The position numbers and the translations under genes are program-made. A DNA stretch of 64,000 bases from an uncultured Lachnospiraceae bacterium. Its GTDB lineage: Bacteria; Bacillota; Clostridia; Lachnospirales; Lachnospiraceae. The stretch spans positions 1 through 64,000 of the forward strand of contig CANSUS010000011.1 in the NCBI GenBank assembly GCA_947650155.1, given 5' to 3'. A model generated the notes under the pieces. The model had not been told where the DNA came from. It searched no databases and worked only from the letters and a program-made list of their open reading frames with translations. Shown in pieces: positions 46,839-56,465 of this stretch; the stretch's first letter is position 1; each line of letters starts with the position of its first letter.

Positions 46839-49243
46839 ACCTCTTCCTCCCTCTTTCCCATAATGATTATCACTTTATGTACGCTGCCGCGTTCCTGCTG
46901 CCTTATTCTGTCTGTTTCTTTTCCGTCAAGCAGTATCTTTTTTACTCCCTTCATGACGCCGTCCGGATTTTCCACCCAGATTTCAAAGGAAGCGCCTCTC
47001 CATTTTCTTGTAACCTCAAAACCGTTCCATTCCGCCGGAATACAGGGATCGATTTCCAGAAAATCCATCTGCGGCCTGATACCCAAAATATACCTGGTAG
47101 CGCTGAAATAAGACCAGCCGCCGGAACCTGTCATAAACGGATGCCTCGCCCTGCCATAGCCGGTGTGATCCCGTCCCATGATAAACTGACAGTAAGAATA
47201 AGGTTCTGCTTCACGAATTTCTATCTTGTCGTTTTGATAATAAGGACAGAGCGCATTATAAAATTTCATTGCCCTGTCTCCTCTTCCCAGCTTACACTCC
47301 GCCGCCCATGCCCACGGATTGGGATGGGAAAAGACTGCTCCATTTTCTTTCAGTCCCGGATATACCCTTGTTACAAAGCCAATATCGTCATCCGGTACGG
47401 TATAGGAAGGTGCATTTAATAAAAGCCCGTAGGGTGTGTATAAATATTCATCCACACTGTCCATAGCCTGTACCGCTTTGTCTTCTTTTGCCGCGCCGGA
47501 TAATACCGCCCAGACATTGGACTCTAAATGTACTTTACCCTCTTTGTCGTTCCGGGTTCCTATTTTCCGTCCGTTTTTGGTAATTCCTCTTATGTACCAC
47601 CTGCCGTCCCACAACATTTTGTCGCAGACCGCTTTTACATGTTCCGCACATTCCCTGTACTTTGCGGCGTCTTCTTCCCTTCCCAGATAAACTGCCATTT
47701 CTATGAAATTTTCCAATGCCCAGTAATGGAGGAAAGATACCATAGCGCTTTCACCGCCGCCCAGATTCAGACAGTCGTTCCAGTCCGCTCTCAGTCCCTT
47801 GCAGATACCGCTTGCTCCTACCTGTCTTGCCGAAAAGTCAAGAATGGTTTTCAAATGTTCATATACGGTATCTTCGCCTTTGTCGGCATAGGTGATTTTT
47901 TCGTTTAGAAACTCCGTTTCTCCGGTCTCTTTTACATATTCCGTTACTGCACTGACGAGCCAGAGCGCGTCATCGGAGCAGGCGTCCTCTATACCGTGGA
48001 TTCTGCTGTCCTTATCCGGTTGGGGTATAACTGTCGGCGATTGAAAAGGCTTGCTCTCATTCGTTTCCTCGAACCACTCCGGGGAGAACAAATGCAGTCC
48101 ATATCCTTCCGAAACCAGACCTTTCAATAACTGCACAATCCTTTTTCTGCACATTTCAGGATTGGAATGGGGAATGGTCATGGCATCCTGCGCCGTATCT
48201 CTGTAGCCCAGTCCCGTCCTTCCCCCTACTTCTATAAAAGAAGCAAACCGGGAAAACATCACGTTGATCTCCGACTGATACAGCGTCCATGTATTAATCA
48301 TCGTGTTCATTCCTTCATTTGGCGTACGGATCTGCAATTGATCGAATTTCTCCTGCCAAAAGTCTTTCAGCTGGATATAGGCTTCGTCTGCCGCCTTATG
48401 ATCACGGTATTTCTCCCGCATCCGTTTTCCGGCCTCTCTGTCTCCTTCTCCCAACAAAAAGAGAATACGCCGTTTTTCTCCCGGCTTAAGAATGATATTT
48501 TTCTGTAAGGAAGCGCAATGATTGTTGCCAAGCTCTGACGAACCAAAACACTGTCCTGCCTCCACTGCCGCCGGATTATCCTCTGTACGATACAGTCCGA
48601 TAAAAGTGTCTCTCAGACAGTCGTACCCGTCCGGCTCAAAATCCGCTGTGAAATACTGATAACCGAATTCTTCATAAAACAGATCATGTTCAATAATGCC
48701 GTCCTCATAAGAAGAACCCGCGCAATACATACTCATTTGAAAATTCTGGTTATCAATCATGATATGATGAAAAGAAAATTCCGCGTAGCTGAATACACTT
48801 AAATCCCTGATCTGACCGCTCCGGTTTTCCAGGGTTACGTCCCAAAGCTCCACTGCATCCCCGATTGGAACCGACAGTTTCTGGCTTGCTTTTATTCCAC
48901 TGTATTCACACTCATATACGGTATAAGACATCCCATGCCTGCAGATATATTTTGCCTGGTCAAGCGGCTTTCCCACCGGCTGCCAGGATATACTGAAATA
49001 ATCCCCCGATTCATTGTCCCGGATATACACATAATGTCCCGGTCTGTCTGCGGGGATACTGTTTGCACGGAATCTTGTGACTCTGTGATACTCGGGTGTT
49101 TTGTAAAACATATAGCCGCCCGCCGTATGATTTACCACAACACAAGTATCCTCTACTCCAAGATAATTTGTCCATGAGGTCGGCAGATCCACTTTCTCGA
49201 TCACATATTCCCTCTGCTCATTATCAAAATATCCATAACGCAT
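46835..49243 (-). CDS. chbP: N,N'-diacetylchitobiose phosphorylase (GH94)
   Basis: Start set at ATG 49243 after CAGGGAGGTG; a GTG three codons earlier would overlap the ribosome site. 802 residues, matching the Vibrio enzyme in length and, as remembered, along the sequence: MRYGYFDN, WTNYLG, TAGGYMFY, SWQPVGKPL, RTGLGYRDTAQDA, FSHPNPWAWA. The general-acid Asp lies in LRADWNDCLN (about residue 490). GH94 members with this pattern cleave diacetylchitobiose with phosphate to GlcNAc-1-P and GlcNAc. Cellobiose phosphorylases differ in these segments. It is the first gene of the operon; nagA/nagB next door supply the downstream steps. Confidence 0.88.
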   Translation of the reverse strand: MRYGYFDNEQREYVIEKVDLPTSWTNYLGVEDTCVVVNHTAGGYMFYKTPEYHRVTRFRANSIPADRPGHYVYIRDNESGDYFSISWQPVGKPLDQAKYICRHGMSYTVYECEYSGIKASQKLSVPIGDAVELWDVTLENRSGQIRDLSVFSYAEFSFHHIMIDNQNFQMSMYCAGSSYEDGIIEHDLFYEEFGYQYFTADFEPDGYDCLRDTFIGLYRTEDNPAAVEAGQCFGSSELGNNHCASLQKNIILKPGEKRRILFLLGEGDREAGKRMREKYRDHKAADEAYIQLKDFWQEKFDQLQIRTPNEGMNTMINTWTLYQSEINVMFSRFASFIEVGGRTGLGYRDTAQDAMTIPHSNPEMCRKRIVQLLKGLVSEGYGLHLFSPEWFEETNESKPFQSPTVIPQPDKDSRIHGIEDACSDDALWLVSAVTEYVKETGETEFLNEKITYADKGEDTVYEHLKTILDFSARQVGASGICKGLRADWNDCLNLGGGESAMVSFLHYWALENFIEMAVYLGREEDAAKYRECAEHVKAVCDKMLWDGRWYIRGITKNGRKIGTRNDKEGKVHLESNVWAVLSGAAKEDKAVQAMDSVDEYLYTPYGLLLNAPSYTVPDDDIGFVTRVYPGLKENGAVFSHPNPWAWAAECKLGRGDRAMKFYNALCPYYQNDKIEIREAEPYSYCQFIMGRDHTGYGRARHPFMTGSGGWSYFSATRYILGIRPQMDFLEIDPCIPAEWNGFEVTRKWRGASFEIWVENPDGVMKGVKKILLDGKETDRIRQQERGSVHKVIIIMGKREEEV

Positions 49244-49289
49244 CCCAAACACCTCCCTGTTGCTTTTATGCCTTTCTTTTTATGTTTCT

Positions 49290-49295
49290 ATTATA
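49290..49295 (-). promoter_or_regulatory. Probable -10 box of the chitobiose operon
   Basis: On the minus strand GCTTATAATAG gives a perfect TATAAT about 45 bp before the start codon. No good -35 lies 17 bp upstream, as is common where an AraC-type activator is needed. Confidence 0.55.
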
Positions 49296-49363
49296 AGCAG
49301 CAGGGTATTTGGTTTGTATTGTTATCTATGTCATCTTTTGCCTTATTTTGTTAGCTTAAAATA

Positions 49364-52216
49364 TCAGGATTTTTCTTGCGCCTTTCCGAGCCACTTTATC
49401 AGTACACGCTGTATCACTTCCGGCTCAAGGGGCTTTGTAATATGCTCGCTCATACCGGCATCCATTGCCGCCTTCACGTCTTCTGCAAAGGCATTCGCAG
49501 TCATGGCGACAATTGGAATTTCTCCCGCATCCGGCCTGTTCAGACTCCGAATCGCTCTTGTTGCCTCATAACCGTTCATAAGGGGCATCATTACATCCAT
49601 AAAAATAATATCATAAGTGCCGTAAGCCGTTTCTTTGAATTTCTCTACCCCTTCCTGACCGTTTTCGGCAATCGTTACTTCCAGTCCGCATTCTTCTAAT
49701 ATATAATGTGCAATCTCCTGATTCAGTTCATTATCTTCCACAAGCAGCGCCCGTTTTCCTGCAATCTCCACCTTCTCTTTTTTTTCTTTTTCCTGATTTT
49801 GTTTTACAGGTGAAGCTGCAATTTCCAAAGGTAATATAACGGTAAATACGCTTCCCTTGTTCAACTCGCTTTCTATCCGGATCGTACCGCCCATTTTATC
49901 CACCAGACTTTTGGTGATGGTCATGCCCAGACCGCTTCCTTTATAAGTCGTCCTGGCGCCGCCTTCTTCCTGGGTAAAAGGTTCAAAAATATGTTTTAAA
50001 TATTCTTTTCCCATACCAATACCGGTATCGGAAATCTCAAAACAAATTCTTGCTGTTCCGTTTTCTTCCGAATCCTGAAAACATTTGAAGTGAATGCTTC
50101 CCATTGGTTTATTATATTTCACGGCGTTGCCCGCTATATTAATCAGGATCTGCTTAATATGCAGAGGGCTTCCCACAAAATATTCATGCGGCAGCAGTCC
50201 CGGTTCGGTATAATCCATCGTCAGTTCTACTTTTCGTTCTGCTGCCTGTCCCCCTACGATCACAGCACAATTATGCAGAAGCTCACTTAAGTTGAAAACC
50301 TCTCTGCCGAATTCCACATTCCCGCTCTCTAATTTACTGATATCCAGAACATCATTGATCAGCGACAGCAGATGCTCCGCAGAAGTCTTGATTTTTGACC
50401 GGCAGTCCTCCTGCTTCTCCAAATCCTCCGGGTGATTCTGCGCAATATTTAACATCCCCATAATCCCGTTTATGGGGGTGCGGATGTCATGGGACATATG
50501 AGACAGAAATTCCGTCTTTGCCTGATTGGCCCGCTCCGCCTCCTGTATGGCGCTCTCCAGCTCTCCATTCTTTTTTTCAAGCAATGCATAAGATTTCCTG
50601 CGTATATGCGACAAAGAGAATCCAAATATCAGAAGAAAAGCCAAAATCACACAGGAAATAATAATCACGTCTTTACTCTGGTGCAGATAATCCCATAACT
50701 CATAATCATCATAGGGAAGATTCATATATTGATTAATGATATCCTCTTTTTCATCCTCAGATACCATTCTTAATGCTTTTTCCATCACCCCAAACAGCGC
50801 CGGATCTGCATTTTCGGCTGCCGCCAGTGTAGTTCCCGTCTGGAATCTGTAATGGTCCCATTCAATCATATTAGAAAACCGCTCATTTTTGGACAGATAA
50901 TTATACTCTATTGTATTTAATAGCGTAATATCTGCCCTGCCGCTTTCCAACTCTTTCAGACAGTCTTTTGCACTGTCACAATATATGATCTTTCCTGCCA
51001 TTTCCATACTGTCTGCCCAATAGGCACGCCCGTTTGTCAGCACCAAAGTGGCTTCGCCATAAGAAAGGGCATAATCATTTCTGGATACAATTACGGCATT
51101 GTATGACATAAACTCATTTGTGAGCCTGATCTTCTCATCCTGCGCAAGTTTCGTGTTATTTGCGCCCACATAAAAATCTATCTTTCCTGCAAGAAGGAGA
51201 TCTTTCCAATATTCGTTTCTCTCAAGCGGACAGAACTCTATGTTAATGCCGCTCCTTTCAGAAACCTTCTTTAATATCTGGATATAAATACCGTCACATT
51301 CCCCATTTCCATTCACAAAGGCCAAAGGTCTCGTATCTTTATAAAATCCAATTTTAACCGCTTCTCCGCTTTGAATGAACTGCAGCTCTCCGGCGGCAAA
51401 GTTCTCACGATACTCTCCAAAATACTGCGCCATAAGTTCCTGATCCAATGCCGGATTATCCATCTTCATTCTCTCAATACCCAGATTCAGTTCCCCTAAC
51501 AGAGCGTCATTTCCATTCCATGTGATATAATAGAAAGGAGCGAAAGAAAATTTTCCTACCAAAGGCTGTTCTTTACCGACTTCCGTTAAAGTATGCACCG
51601 CCACGTCAATTTCTTTTGAATGAAGCGCCTGCTGCAGTTTTTGTGTGGAATCATATACCCGGATATCCGGTTCTTCCACTCCATGCAGCAACAGATATTG
51701 CAGAAATTCTTCTCTGCGGACATAGCTTTCCACCATGCCAAATTTCATGTCTTTCATTTGCTCAAAATCTTCAAATGCAAGATCACTGCCTTCCTCCACA
51801 AACAGACAGCCGTATGTATATCCGCTCGGCAAAGATGCATAGTCAAAAACTTCAGCACGCTCCTCCGAATACTGTGCGGAACCTACCAGATCCACTTCTT
51901 TTTCTGAAAGCTTTTCGAGCGCATCATCCCAGCTTTCACACACTACAAATTCTATCTTCCACCCTGTATATCTGCAAAGTTCTTCCAAATAGGCCGCATC
52001 CATGCCGCCATAACCGTTTTCCTCCGAATAGGAATGAAATCCATCCATTGGAAAAAATGCTACTTTGACTGTACGGGAATTTTCAGCATGCACCATCATG
52101 GGAAACAATGTGATACAAAGTGCCGCAGCCTGCAGTAAAATAAGGCTGCTTCGTATCAGCGCTTTCAAATATGTAACTGCCGTCTTCACAGGTTCTTTTT
52201 TCAACATGCTCTTCAT
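49364..52216 (-). CDS. BvgS-like hybrid histidine kinase with two SBP_bac_3 domains (950 aa)
   Basis: A signal-like N-terminus (to about residue 45, ending HAE) is followed by two amino-acid-binding-type domains (SBP_bac_3, ~48-275 and ~285-510), one membrane helix (~522-542), a HisKA domain with FLSHMSHDIRTPINGIMG (about 575), HATPase_c with NIAGNAVKY and GSGLGMT, and a C-terminal receiver with IFMDVMMPLMNG. It should bind an external amino acid or similar ligand and phosphorylate its own receiver. No output regulator lies beside it, so signal transfer to a distant protein is likely. The ribosome site is weak. Confidence 0.85.
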   Translation of the reverse strand: MKSMLKKEPVKTAVTYLKALIRSSLILLQAAALCITLFPMMVHAENSRTVKVAFFPMDGFHSYSEENGYGGMDAAYLEELCRYTGWKIEFVVCESWDDALEKLSEKEVDLVGSAQYSEERAEVFDYASLPSGYTYGCLFVEEGSDLAFEDFEQMKDMKFGMVESYVRREEFLQYLLLHGVEEPDIRVYDSTQKLQQALHSKEIDVAVHTLTEVGKEQPLVGKFSFAPFYYITWNGNDALLGELNLGIERMKMDNPALDQELMAQYFGEYRENFAAGELQFIQSGEAVKIGFYKDTRPLAFVNGNGECDGIYIQILKKVSERSGINIEFCPLERNEYWKDLLLAGKIDFYVGANNTKLAQDEKIRLTNEFMSYNAVIVSRNDYALSYGEATLVLTNGRAYWADSMEMAGKIIYCDSAKDCLKELESGRADITLLNTIEYNYLSKNERFSNMIEWDHYRFQTGTTLAAAENADPALFGVMEKALRMVSEDEKEDIINQYMNLPYDDYELWDYLHQSKDVIIISCVILAFLLIFGFSLSHIRRKSYALLEKKNGELESAIQEAERANQAKTEFLSHMSHDIRTPINGIMGMLNIAQNHPEDLEKQEDCRSKIKTSAEHLLSLINDVLDISKLESGNVEFGREVFNLSELLHNCAVIVGGQAAERKVELTMDYTEPGLLPHEYFVGSPLHIKQILINIAGNAVKYNKPMGSIHFKCFQDSEENGTARICFEISDTGIGMGKEYLKHIFEPFTQEEGGARTTYKGSGLGMTITKSLVDKMGGTIRIESELNKGSVFTVILPLEIAASPVKQNQEKEKKEKVEIAGKRALLVEDNELNQEIAHYILEECGLEVTIAENGQEGVEKFKETAYGTYDIIFMDVMMPLMNGYEATRAIRSLNRPDAGEIPIVAMTANAFAEDVKAAMDAGMSEHITKPLEPEVIQRVLIKWLGKAQEKS

Positions 52217-52347
52217 TGGATATCACGGTCACCCTTCTATACTAATCTTCATTCTATCGAAAGAAAAAACATTTACTGCTATTATACTATGTTAAATTTA
52301 GGTTGTAAATCTTTGCGTTTTTTACGGAATATACCAACGTATAACAA

Positions 52348-52377
52348 AACCGGCGACATATTTTACAGTCACCGGTT
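52348..52377 (-). terminator. Terminator overlapping a stop codon
   Basis: AACCGG(T/C)GAC-type 10-bp stem (52348-52357 / 52368-52377, one G-U pair) with a 10-nt loop; minus-strand T-run TTTTGTT. The stem contains the stop codon of the gene ending at 52369. Confidence 0.75.
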
Positions 52378-54297
52378 AAAATCACCATATTCTTTGTAAT
52401 AGCCTTTTGTATCTTTCTTCACTTCATAAAGAGCCTCGTCCGCATGACTTAAAAGTTCGGATAGATCAGTTTGGGCATCACTGGTCCATGCAAAACCGGC
52501 GGAAGCGCTTATCATTTTTGATTGTGTATCGGAAAGTATAATTTCACTCTGTTCCAGTTTTTCATAAAAAAGATCCAGATACCGGAGAATTTCAGATTTA
52601 TCCTCGCAGTCAAAAATGAACATGCAGAATTCATCCCCAGAACGTCTTGCCGTCAGGACGCGCTCCTTCGGCATTGCCTGCAGAACGCCGGAAAAACCCT
52701 GAAGATACTTATCGCCGGCGTCATGACCAAACGTATCGTTAATCAGTTTAAAATAATCCAAGTCCAGCATAACAGCGGCACATATTTTTCCCTTCGGCAG
52801 CTTTTGCAAGTACTTTTCCGCAAGCTGTTTAAAATATCCCATTTTGTATAACCCGGTAAGGGGGTCGTGGGTATTTTCATAATGCATCTGTTTCTTTTCC
52901 AAAACATCTTTTGTCACATCTGTTATAATGCCTAAATACCCTTCCGCCGACTCCGACATATGAATGCGGATATATTTTTTGTCATGCAGCTTAAAAATGT
53001 CCTGCTCTCCCTCTATAGGGTTCTCCACAATCTTTCTGATGTACCAGTCAAAAAGATCTGAATTTTTATAAAGTTCGGCAGCTTTTGACGCAGGTAACTC
53101 TAATAAATCACTAAGACCTGAGGTGGTAAAAACATGATTAATGCCCCGCTCGTACTCAAAAACTGCCAGAGGAATCCCACTGATTTCTATAATCGCGGAA
53201 ATACGGTCGGAAAGATTGAGAATGCTCTTTACCATTGTATTGATGCCGGTACTCAGTTTCTCAAATTCACGGTTTCCGCCTACTGCCACTATAGTATCCA
53301 GATTTCCTTTCGTGATAGCAGTCAGATTTTCAATAATATCATGAATACCGTTGATTACTTTCCGTTTTACAAGATAATTTAAAAGAAGAATCACTGCCGC
53401 TTCAATAAACAGCAGATAGAACAGGGCCGCTAATACATTTTTCCATAGTTTCTGAAGCATATTGCTTTGTGGAAGCGCTGCACACAGCAGTACGTCATCA
53501 TACTGTCTGCTTACAACATACATGGTCACTCCGTCCCTGCCTTTTTGCCAGCCGCCTTCCTTACATTCCAAAAGCTCTGACAACTGATAACATTCCGCTT
53601 CAAAAGCACTTTCCACGCCGTCGGAATGTCCCAGTACCGTTCCGCCAGCCATATCAAGCACAAATAATTCCTCTCCAATGTCCGTGGGAAATCTGGAAAA
53701 AATGTAATCATATGTATTTCTTGACATCGCATCCAGATATCTGGTCGGTTTAAATCCTACCTGTACGATTCCCTTCTGTCCCTTTCTTGCAACGCCCACA
53801 TATTTCATGATCTTTCCTTCCGCTGCATTAGGCTGTTCCTCCTGAATCAGATAAGCGTCTTCCCCCTCACTCTCCAGAAGCGCTAAAAAGGCTCTTGTCT
53901 GCTCGTGTTCCTTCATATCAAACCCAACATACTGAGGAACGGAAGCCGACACAATTATTCCGTTTTCATCTATCACATGCAGTTCATCCACATTAAGAAG
54001 GTCCGCCAGATACTGCATCTGTTCCACATCTATGGAAATCTCTTTCTGTGTATCCATAACATAGGCTGCCGCCTTGGCCCTTGTAAGATAGTCTTCATCC
54101 AGACTTTCACTGAGCTGCTGCAGTTCCATCCGGTTATTTTCCAAAGTATGTATCATCTGTTCTGTTTTCGCATAAAAAGTATCGTACTGCTGTTGTTCGA
54201 GCATATTCATGTTAAATAAAAAATGAACGAAAAGAATAAGCAGGATCGCTGAAGTTACGATAAAAAAAGTATATCTTATAAAGGTTTTCTGCATCAT
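52369..54297 (-). CDS. dCache/HAMP membrane diguanylate cyclase (642 aa)
   Basis: TM1 at ~8-30, an extracellular dCache domain (~35-275), TM2 at ~283-303, then HAMP, a PAS-like segment (~360-460), and a GGDEF domain whose site reads RRSGDEF (about 551-557). Ser at the first position is a known tolerated variant, so activity is probable but not certain. DPLTGLYKMG begins the domain. It stands alone between kinase genes and probably senses an external small molecule. Confidence 0.85.
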   Translation of the reverse strand: MMQKTFIRYTFFIVTSAILLILFVHFLFNMNMLEQQQYDTFYAKTEQMIHTLENNRMELQQLSESLDEDYLTRAKAAAYVMDTQKEISIDVEQMQYLADLLNVDELHVIDENGIIVSASVPQYVGFDMKEHEQTRAFLALLESEGEDAYLIQEEQPNAAEGKIMKYVGVARKGQKGIVQVGFKPTRYLDAMSRNTYDYIFSRFPTDIGEELFVLDMAGGTVLGHSDGVESAFEAECYQLSELLECKEGGWQKGRDGVTMYVVSRQYDDVLLCAALPQSNMLQKLWKNVLAALFYLLFIEAAVILLLNYLVKRKVINGIHDIIENLTAITKGNLDTIVAVGGNREFEKLSTGINTMVKSILNLSDRISAIIEISGIPLAVFEYERGINHVFTTSGLSDLLELPASKAAELYKNSDLFDWYIRKIVENPIEGEQDIFKLHDKKYIRIHMSESAEGYLGIITDVTKDVLEKKQMHYENTHDPLTGLYKMGYFKQLAEKYLQKLPKGKICAAVMLDLDYFKLINDTFGHDAGDKYLQGFSGVLQAMPKERVLTARRSGDEFCMFIFDCEDKSEILRYLDLFYEKLEQSEIILSDTQSKMISASAGFAWTSDAQTDLSELLSHADEALYEVKKDTKGYYKEYGDFNR

Positions 54298-54381
54298 ACA
54301 TTACCTGTATCCCAACATAATATACTGTTTATTATACTGCCATCTTTCGCCCCGATGACTCCCGTTTTTTCGCAAAACAGC

Positions 54382-55674
54382 CTAAAATTTCGCAAAGACA
54401 ATAATAGAAAACACTCCTTTTTCGCAAAAACAGCCTAAATTTCCTCCTATTTTATCCGAAAAAGCGGAAACACTCTGCATTCCCAGACCATGATCCCTTC
54501 CGTTTTTACTTTTGGGAAGTCCTGTACGCGGGTCAAATATGACCTCTTTTTCACATGCATTTTTTATTTGAATCAAAAGATGCTCCCCTGTACAATGCAG
54601 TTTTGCATCCACGGATCTCTTTTCTTTCTCTTTGAATTCTTTTACGCCAATCAATGCATTTTCAAGCAGATTCGCAAGAACTGCTGCCAGTTCAAATTCA
54701 TTCACCGGAAGCTCCTTTTGTATCTCCGCATCTAAATGAACTGTAATCTCAAGGGAACGGGCCTTTTCCATGATCTCATACAAAACGGACTGCATCAGAA
54801 GATTCTCACAATATCTGACCACTTTATTCTCATCTGTCACACCATTTATGTACTCTGTTATTTTCTTAATCTCAGCATATTCTCCCTGCATAAGAAGTGA
54901 ATCAATCATGCTGGAATAGTGCCGCATATCATGCCGTAATATTTTGAGGTTTTTTTCCGATTGTTCTACCAGAGAATACTGCCCTTCCAATCCTTTAATA
55001 TAGGCCTCAAACAATACGTTTTTCCAATAGATTCCCGTCCTGTTCGATTCGCTCTCCACATACCGGAACACGACAACATAAGATACAAACATCGTAATCA
55101 CAAAAATAATAACGCCGAGACTGATATCGGGATACTCATACAATGTATGAGGAAAAAATGCAAGAAAAGAAAAACCGCAGTAAAAAAAGACCGGGATCAG
55201 ACAAAGCTCCCACCATTCTTTCATAGCCTCCTTTTCATAGCATTGCAGCCATATCTCCCTGATCCTGAAATGCAAAAATAATAAAATACTCAGATGAACT
55301 ACTGCTCCTCCGATAAGGGAAAAAAGCGCATTGCCTGTAGAAACATAAAAAACCGCCGACACAACGCTTCCGGCTATCACATAATTAGACGCTGTAAGCC
55401 CCATGAACAACACCTTACTGTCTCTCGTTTTGGAAATAAAAATTCCCGTAAACTGGGTCACAAAAATCTGGAAAATGGTTACAAAAAGATAACATACCTC
55501 ACTGTCGGGAAACACATTCAGCTTCAGACAGTCCGTTATGCTCAATGCAAAAAAAGAAGAAAAACAGATTCCCACTGTCTTTCTTTTTGTATAACGATGT
55601 GTAACAAATAAATAGATAAACAACATTAAAAACAAATGGCTTATCATATAGGAAATATTTCTGAAATAGTCCAT
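54382..55674 (-). CDS. AgrC-like (GHKL) sensor histidine kinase (430 aa)
   Basis: Five or six membrane helices fill residues 1-200. The kinase part has the His in ILRHDMRHYSSMID, the N-box NLLENALIGV and GLGMQSV in place of the G-boxes of HPK10-type GHKL kinases. Such kinases usually read secreted peptides. It lies directly upstream of the LytTR regulator gene in the other order (regulator transcribed first), 9 bp apart. No AgrB/AgrD or peptide precursor is visible nearby. Confidence 0.85.
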   Translation of the reverse strand: MDYFRNISYMISHLFLMLFIYLFVTHRYTKRKTVGICFSSFFALSITDCLKLNVFPDSEVCYLFVTIFQIFVTQFTGIFISKTRDSKVLFMGLTASNYVIAGSVVSAVFYVSTGNALFSLIGGAVVHLSILLFLHFRIREIWLQCYEKEAMKEWWELCLIPVFFYCGFSFLAFFPHTLYEYPDISLGVIIFVITMFVSYVVVFRYVESESNRTGIYWKNVLFEAYIKGLEGQYSLVEQSEKNLKILRHDMRHYSSMIDSLLMQGEYAEIKKITEYINGVTDENKVVRYCENLLMQSVLYEIMEKARSLEITVHLDAEIQKELPVNEFELAAVLANLLENALIGVKEFKEKEKRSVDAKLHCTGEHLLIQIKNACEKEVIFDPRTGLPKSKNGRDHGLGMQSVSAFSDKIGGNLGCFCEKGVFSIIVFAKF

Positions 55675-55683
55675 ACAAGTCCC

Positions 55684-56418
55684 CTATCTGTACTGTTCGG
55701 AAACAAATAAAAGATATTCCTTCTTCACGCCCGCGCTTCTCGCTTTACTGACAGGCACACTTTTACCGCTTTCCATTATGATGTTATTTTGTGTCAGCTT
55801 TTTCACATACTTCATATTGACCACAAAGGACTTATGAACCTGAAGAAAATTTTTATCCCGCAGGAGTTCTTCTAATTCCAGGTCGAAAGACTGCCTGATA
55901 AAAATACTTTTCACGTCTTCTCCGTCTGTCATATGGATATCCAGAATTCTGGATGCATTTTCAATATATTCTATTCGGGAATAGGGTACGGATACGAAAC
56001 CATCTTTTGTTTTTACAAGATAAACAGGTCCTTTTTTCACTTCTGTACAGGACAGGGCATAGTCCATTGCTTCAAAAAATTCTTCCTCCCTGACCGGCTT
56101 CAGTAAATACCTCGCTGCATGGACACGGTAAGCCTCCAGTGCAAAATCATCTGAAGAGGTAATATAGATAATCACGCTTTTATTTGCGGATCTTCCAAGC
56201 AGGCTGCCGATATCAATTCCTGTTTTCTCAGACATAATCATATCCAATATATAAATATCCGCCAGTTCCTTATGGCATATCTTTTCATACAGCCTCGACG
56301 GATCAGAAAATTTTTCCGTTTCCATGTTTATCTCGGTATAAAGCTGTAAATATTTTTGCAAAAATTTTTCTATCTTTATAAGATCTTCAATACTATCATC
56401 ACAAATCACTATTTTCAT
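55684..56418 (-). CDS. LytTR response regulator (AgrA-like, 244 aa)
   Basis: The start is placed at ATG 56418 (MKIVICDD), the usual receiver beginning; upstream in-frame starts are possible and no clear ribosome site settles it. The receiver holds DD near residue 8 and the phospho-acceptor in IYILDMIMSE. The C-terminal LytTR DNA-binding domain has YIENASRILDIHM and LQVHKSFVVNMKYVKKL. It is transcribed ahead of the AgrC-like kinase gene as a two-gene unit. The target genes are not evident. Confidence 0.85.
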   Translation of the reverse strand: MKIVICDDSIEDLIKIEKFLQKYLQLYTEINMETEKFSDPSRLYEKICHKELADIYILDMIMSEKTGIDIGSLLGRSANKSVIIYITSSDDFALEAYRVHAARYLLKPVREEEFFEAMDYALSCTEVKKGPVYLVKTKDGFVSVPYSRIEYIENASRILDIHMTDGEDVKSIFIRQSFDLELEELLRDKNFLQVHKSFVVNMKYVKKLTQNNIIMESGKSVPVSKARSAGVKKEYLLFVSEQYR

Positions 56419-56465
56419 GGGTTCAAGCATAGCATAAGACTTCGCGGATGTCAAAATATTTCACA

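Noticed and set aside
52369-54297. Inactive diguanylate cyclase because the motif reads SGDEF
   Set aside because: Ser at the first position is tolerated in active cyclases and the rest of the domain is intact.
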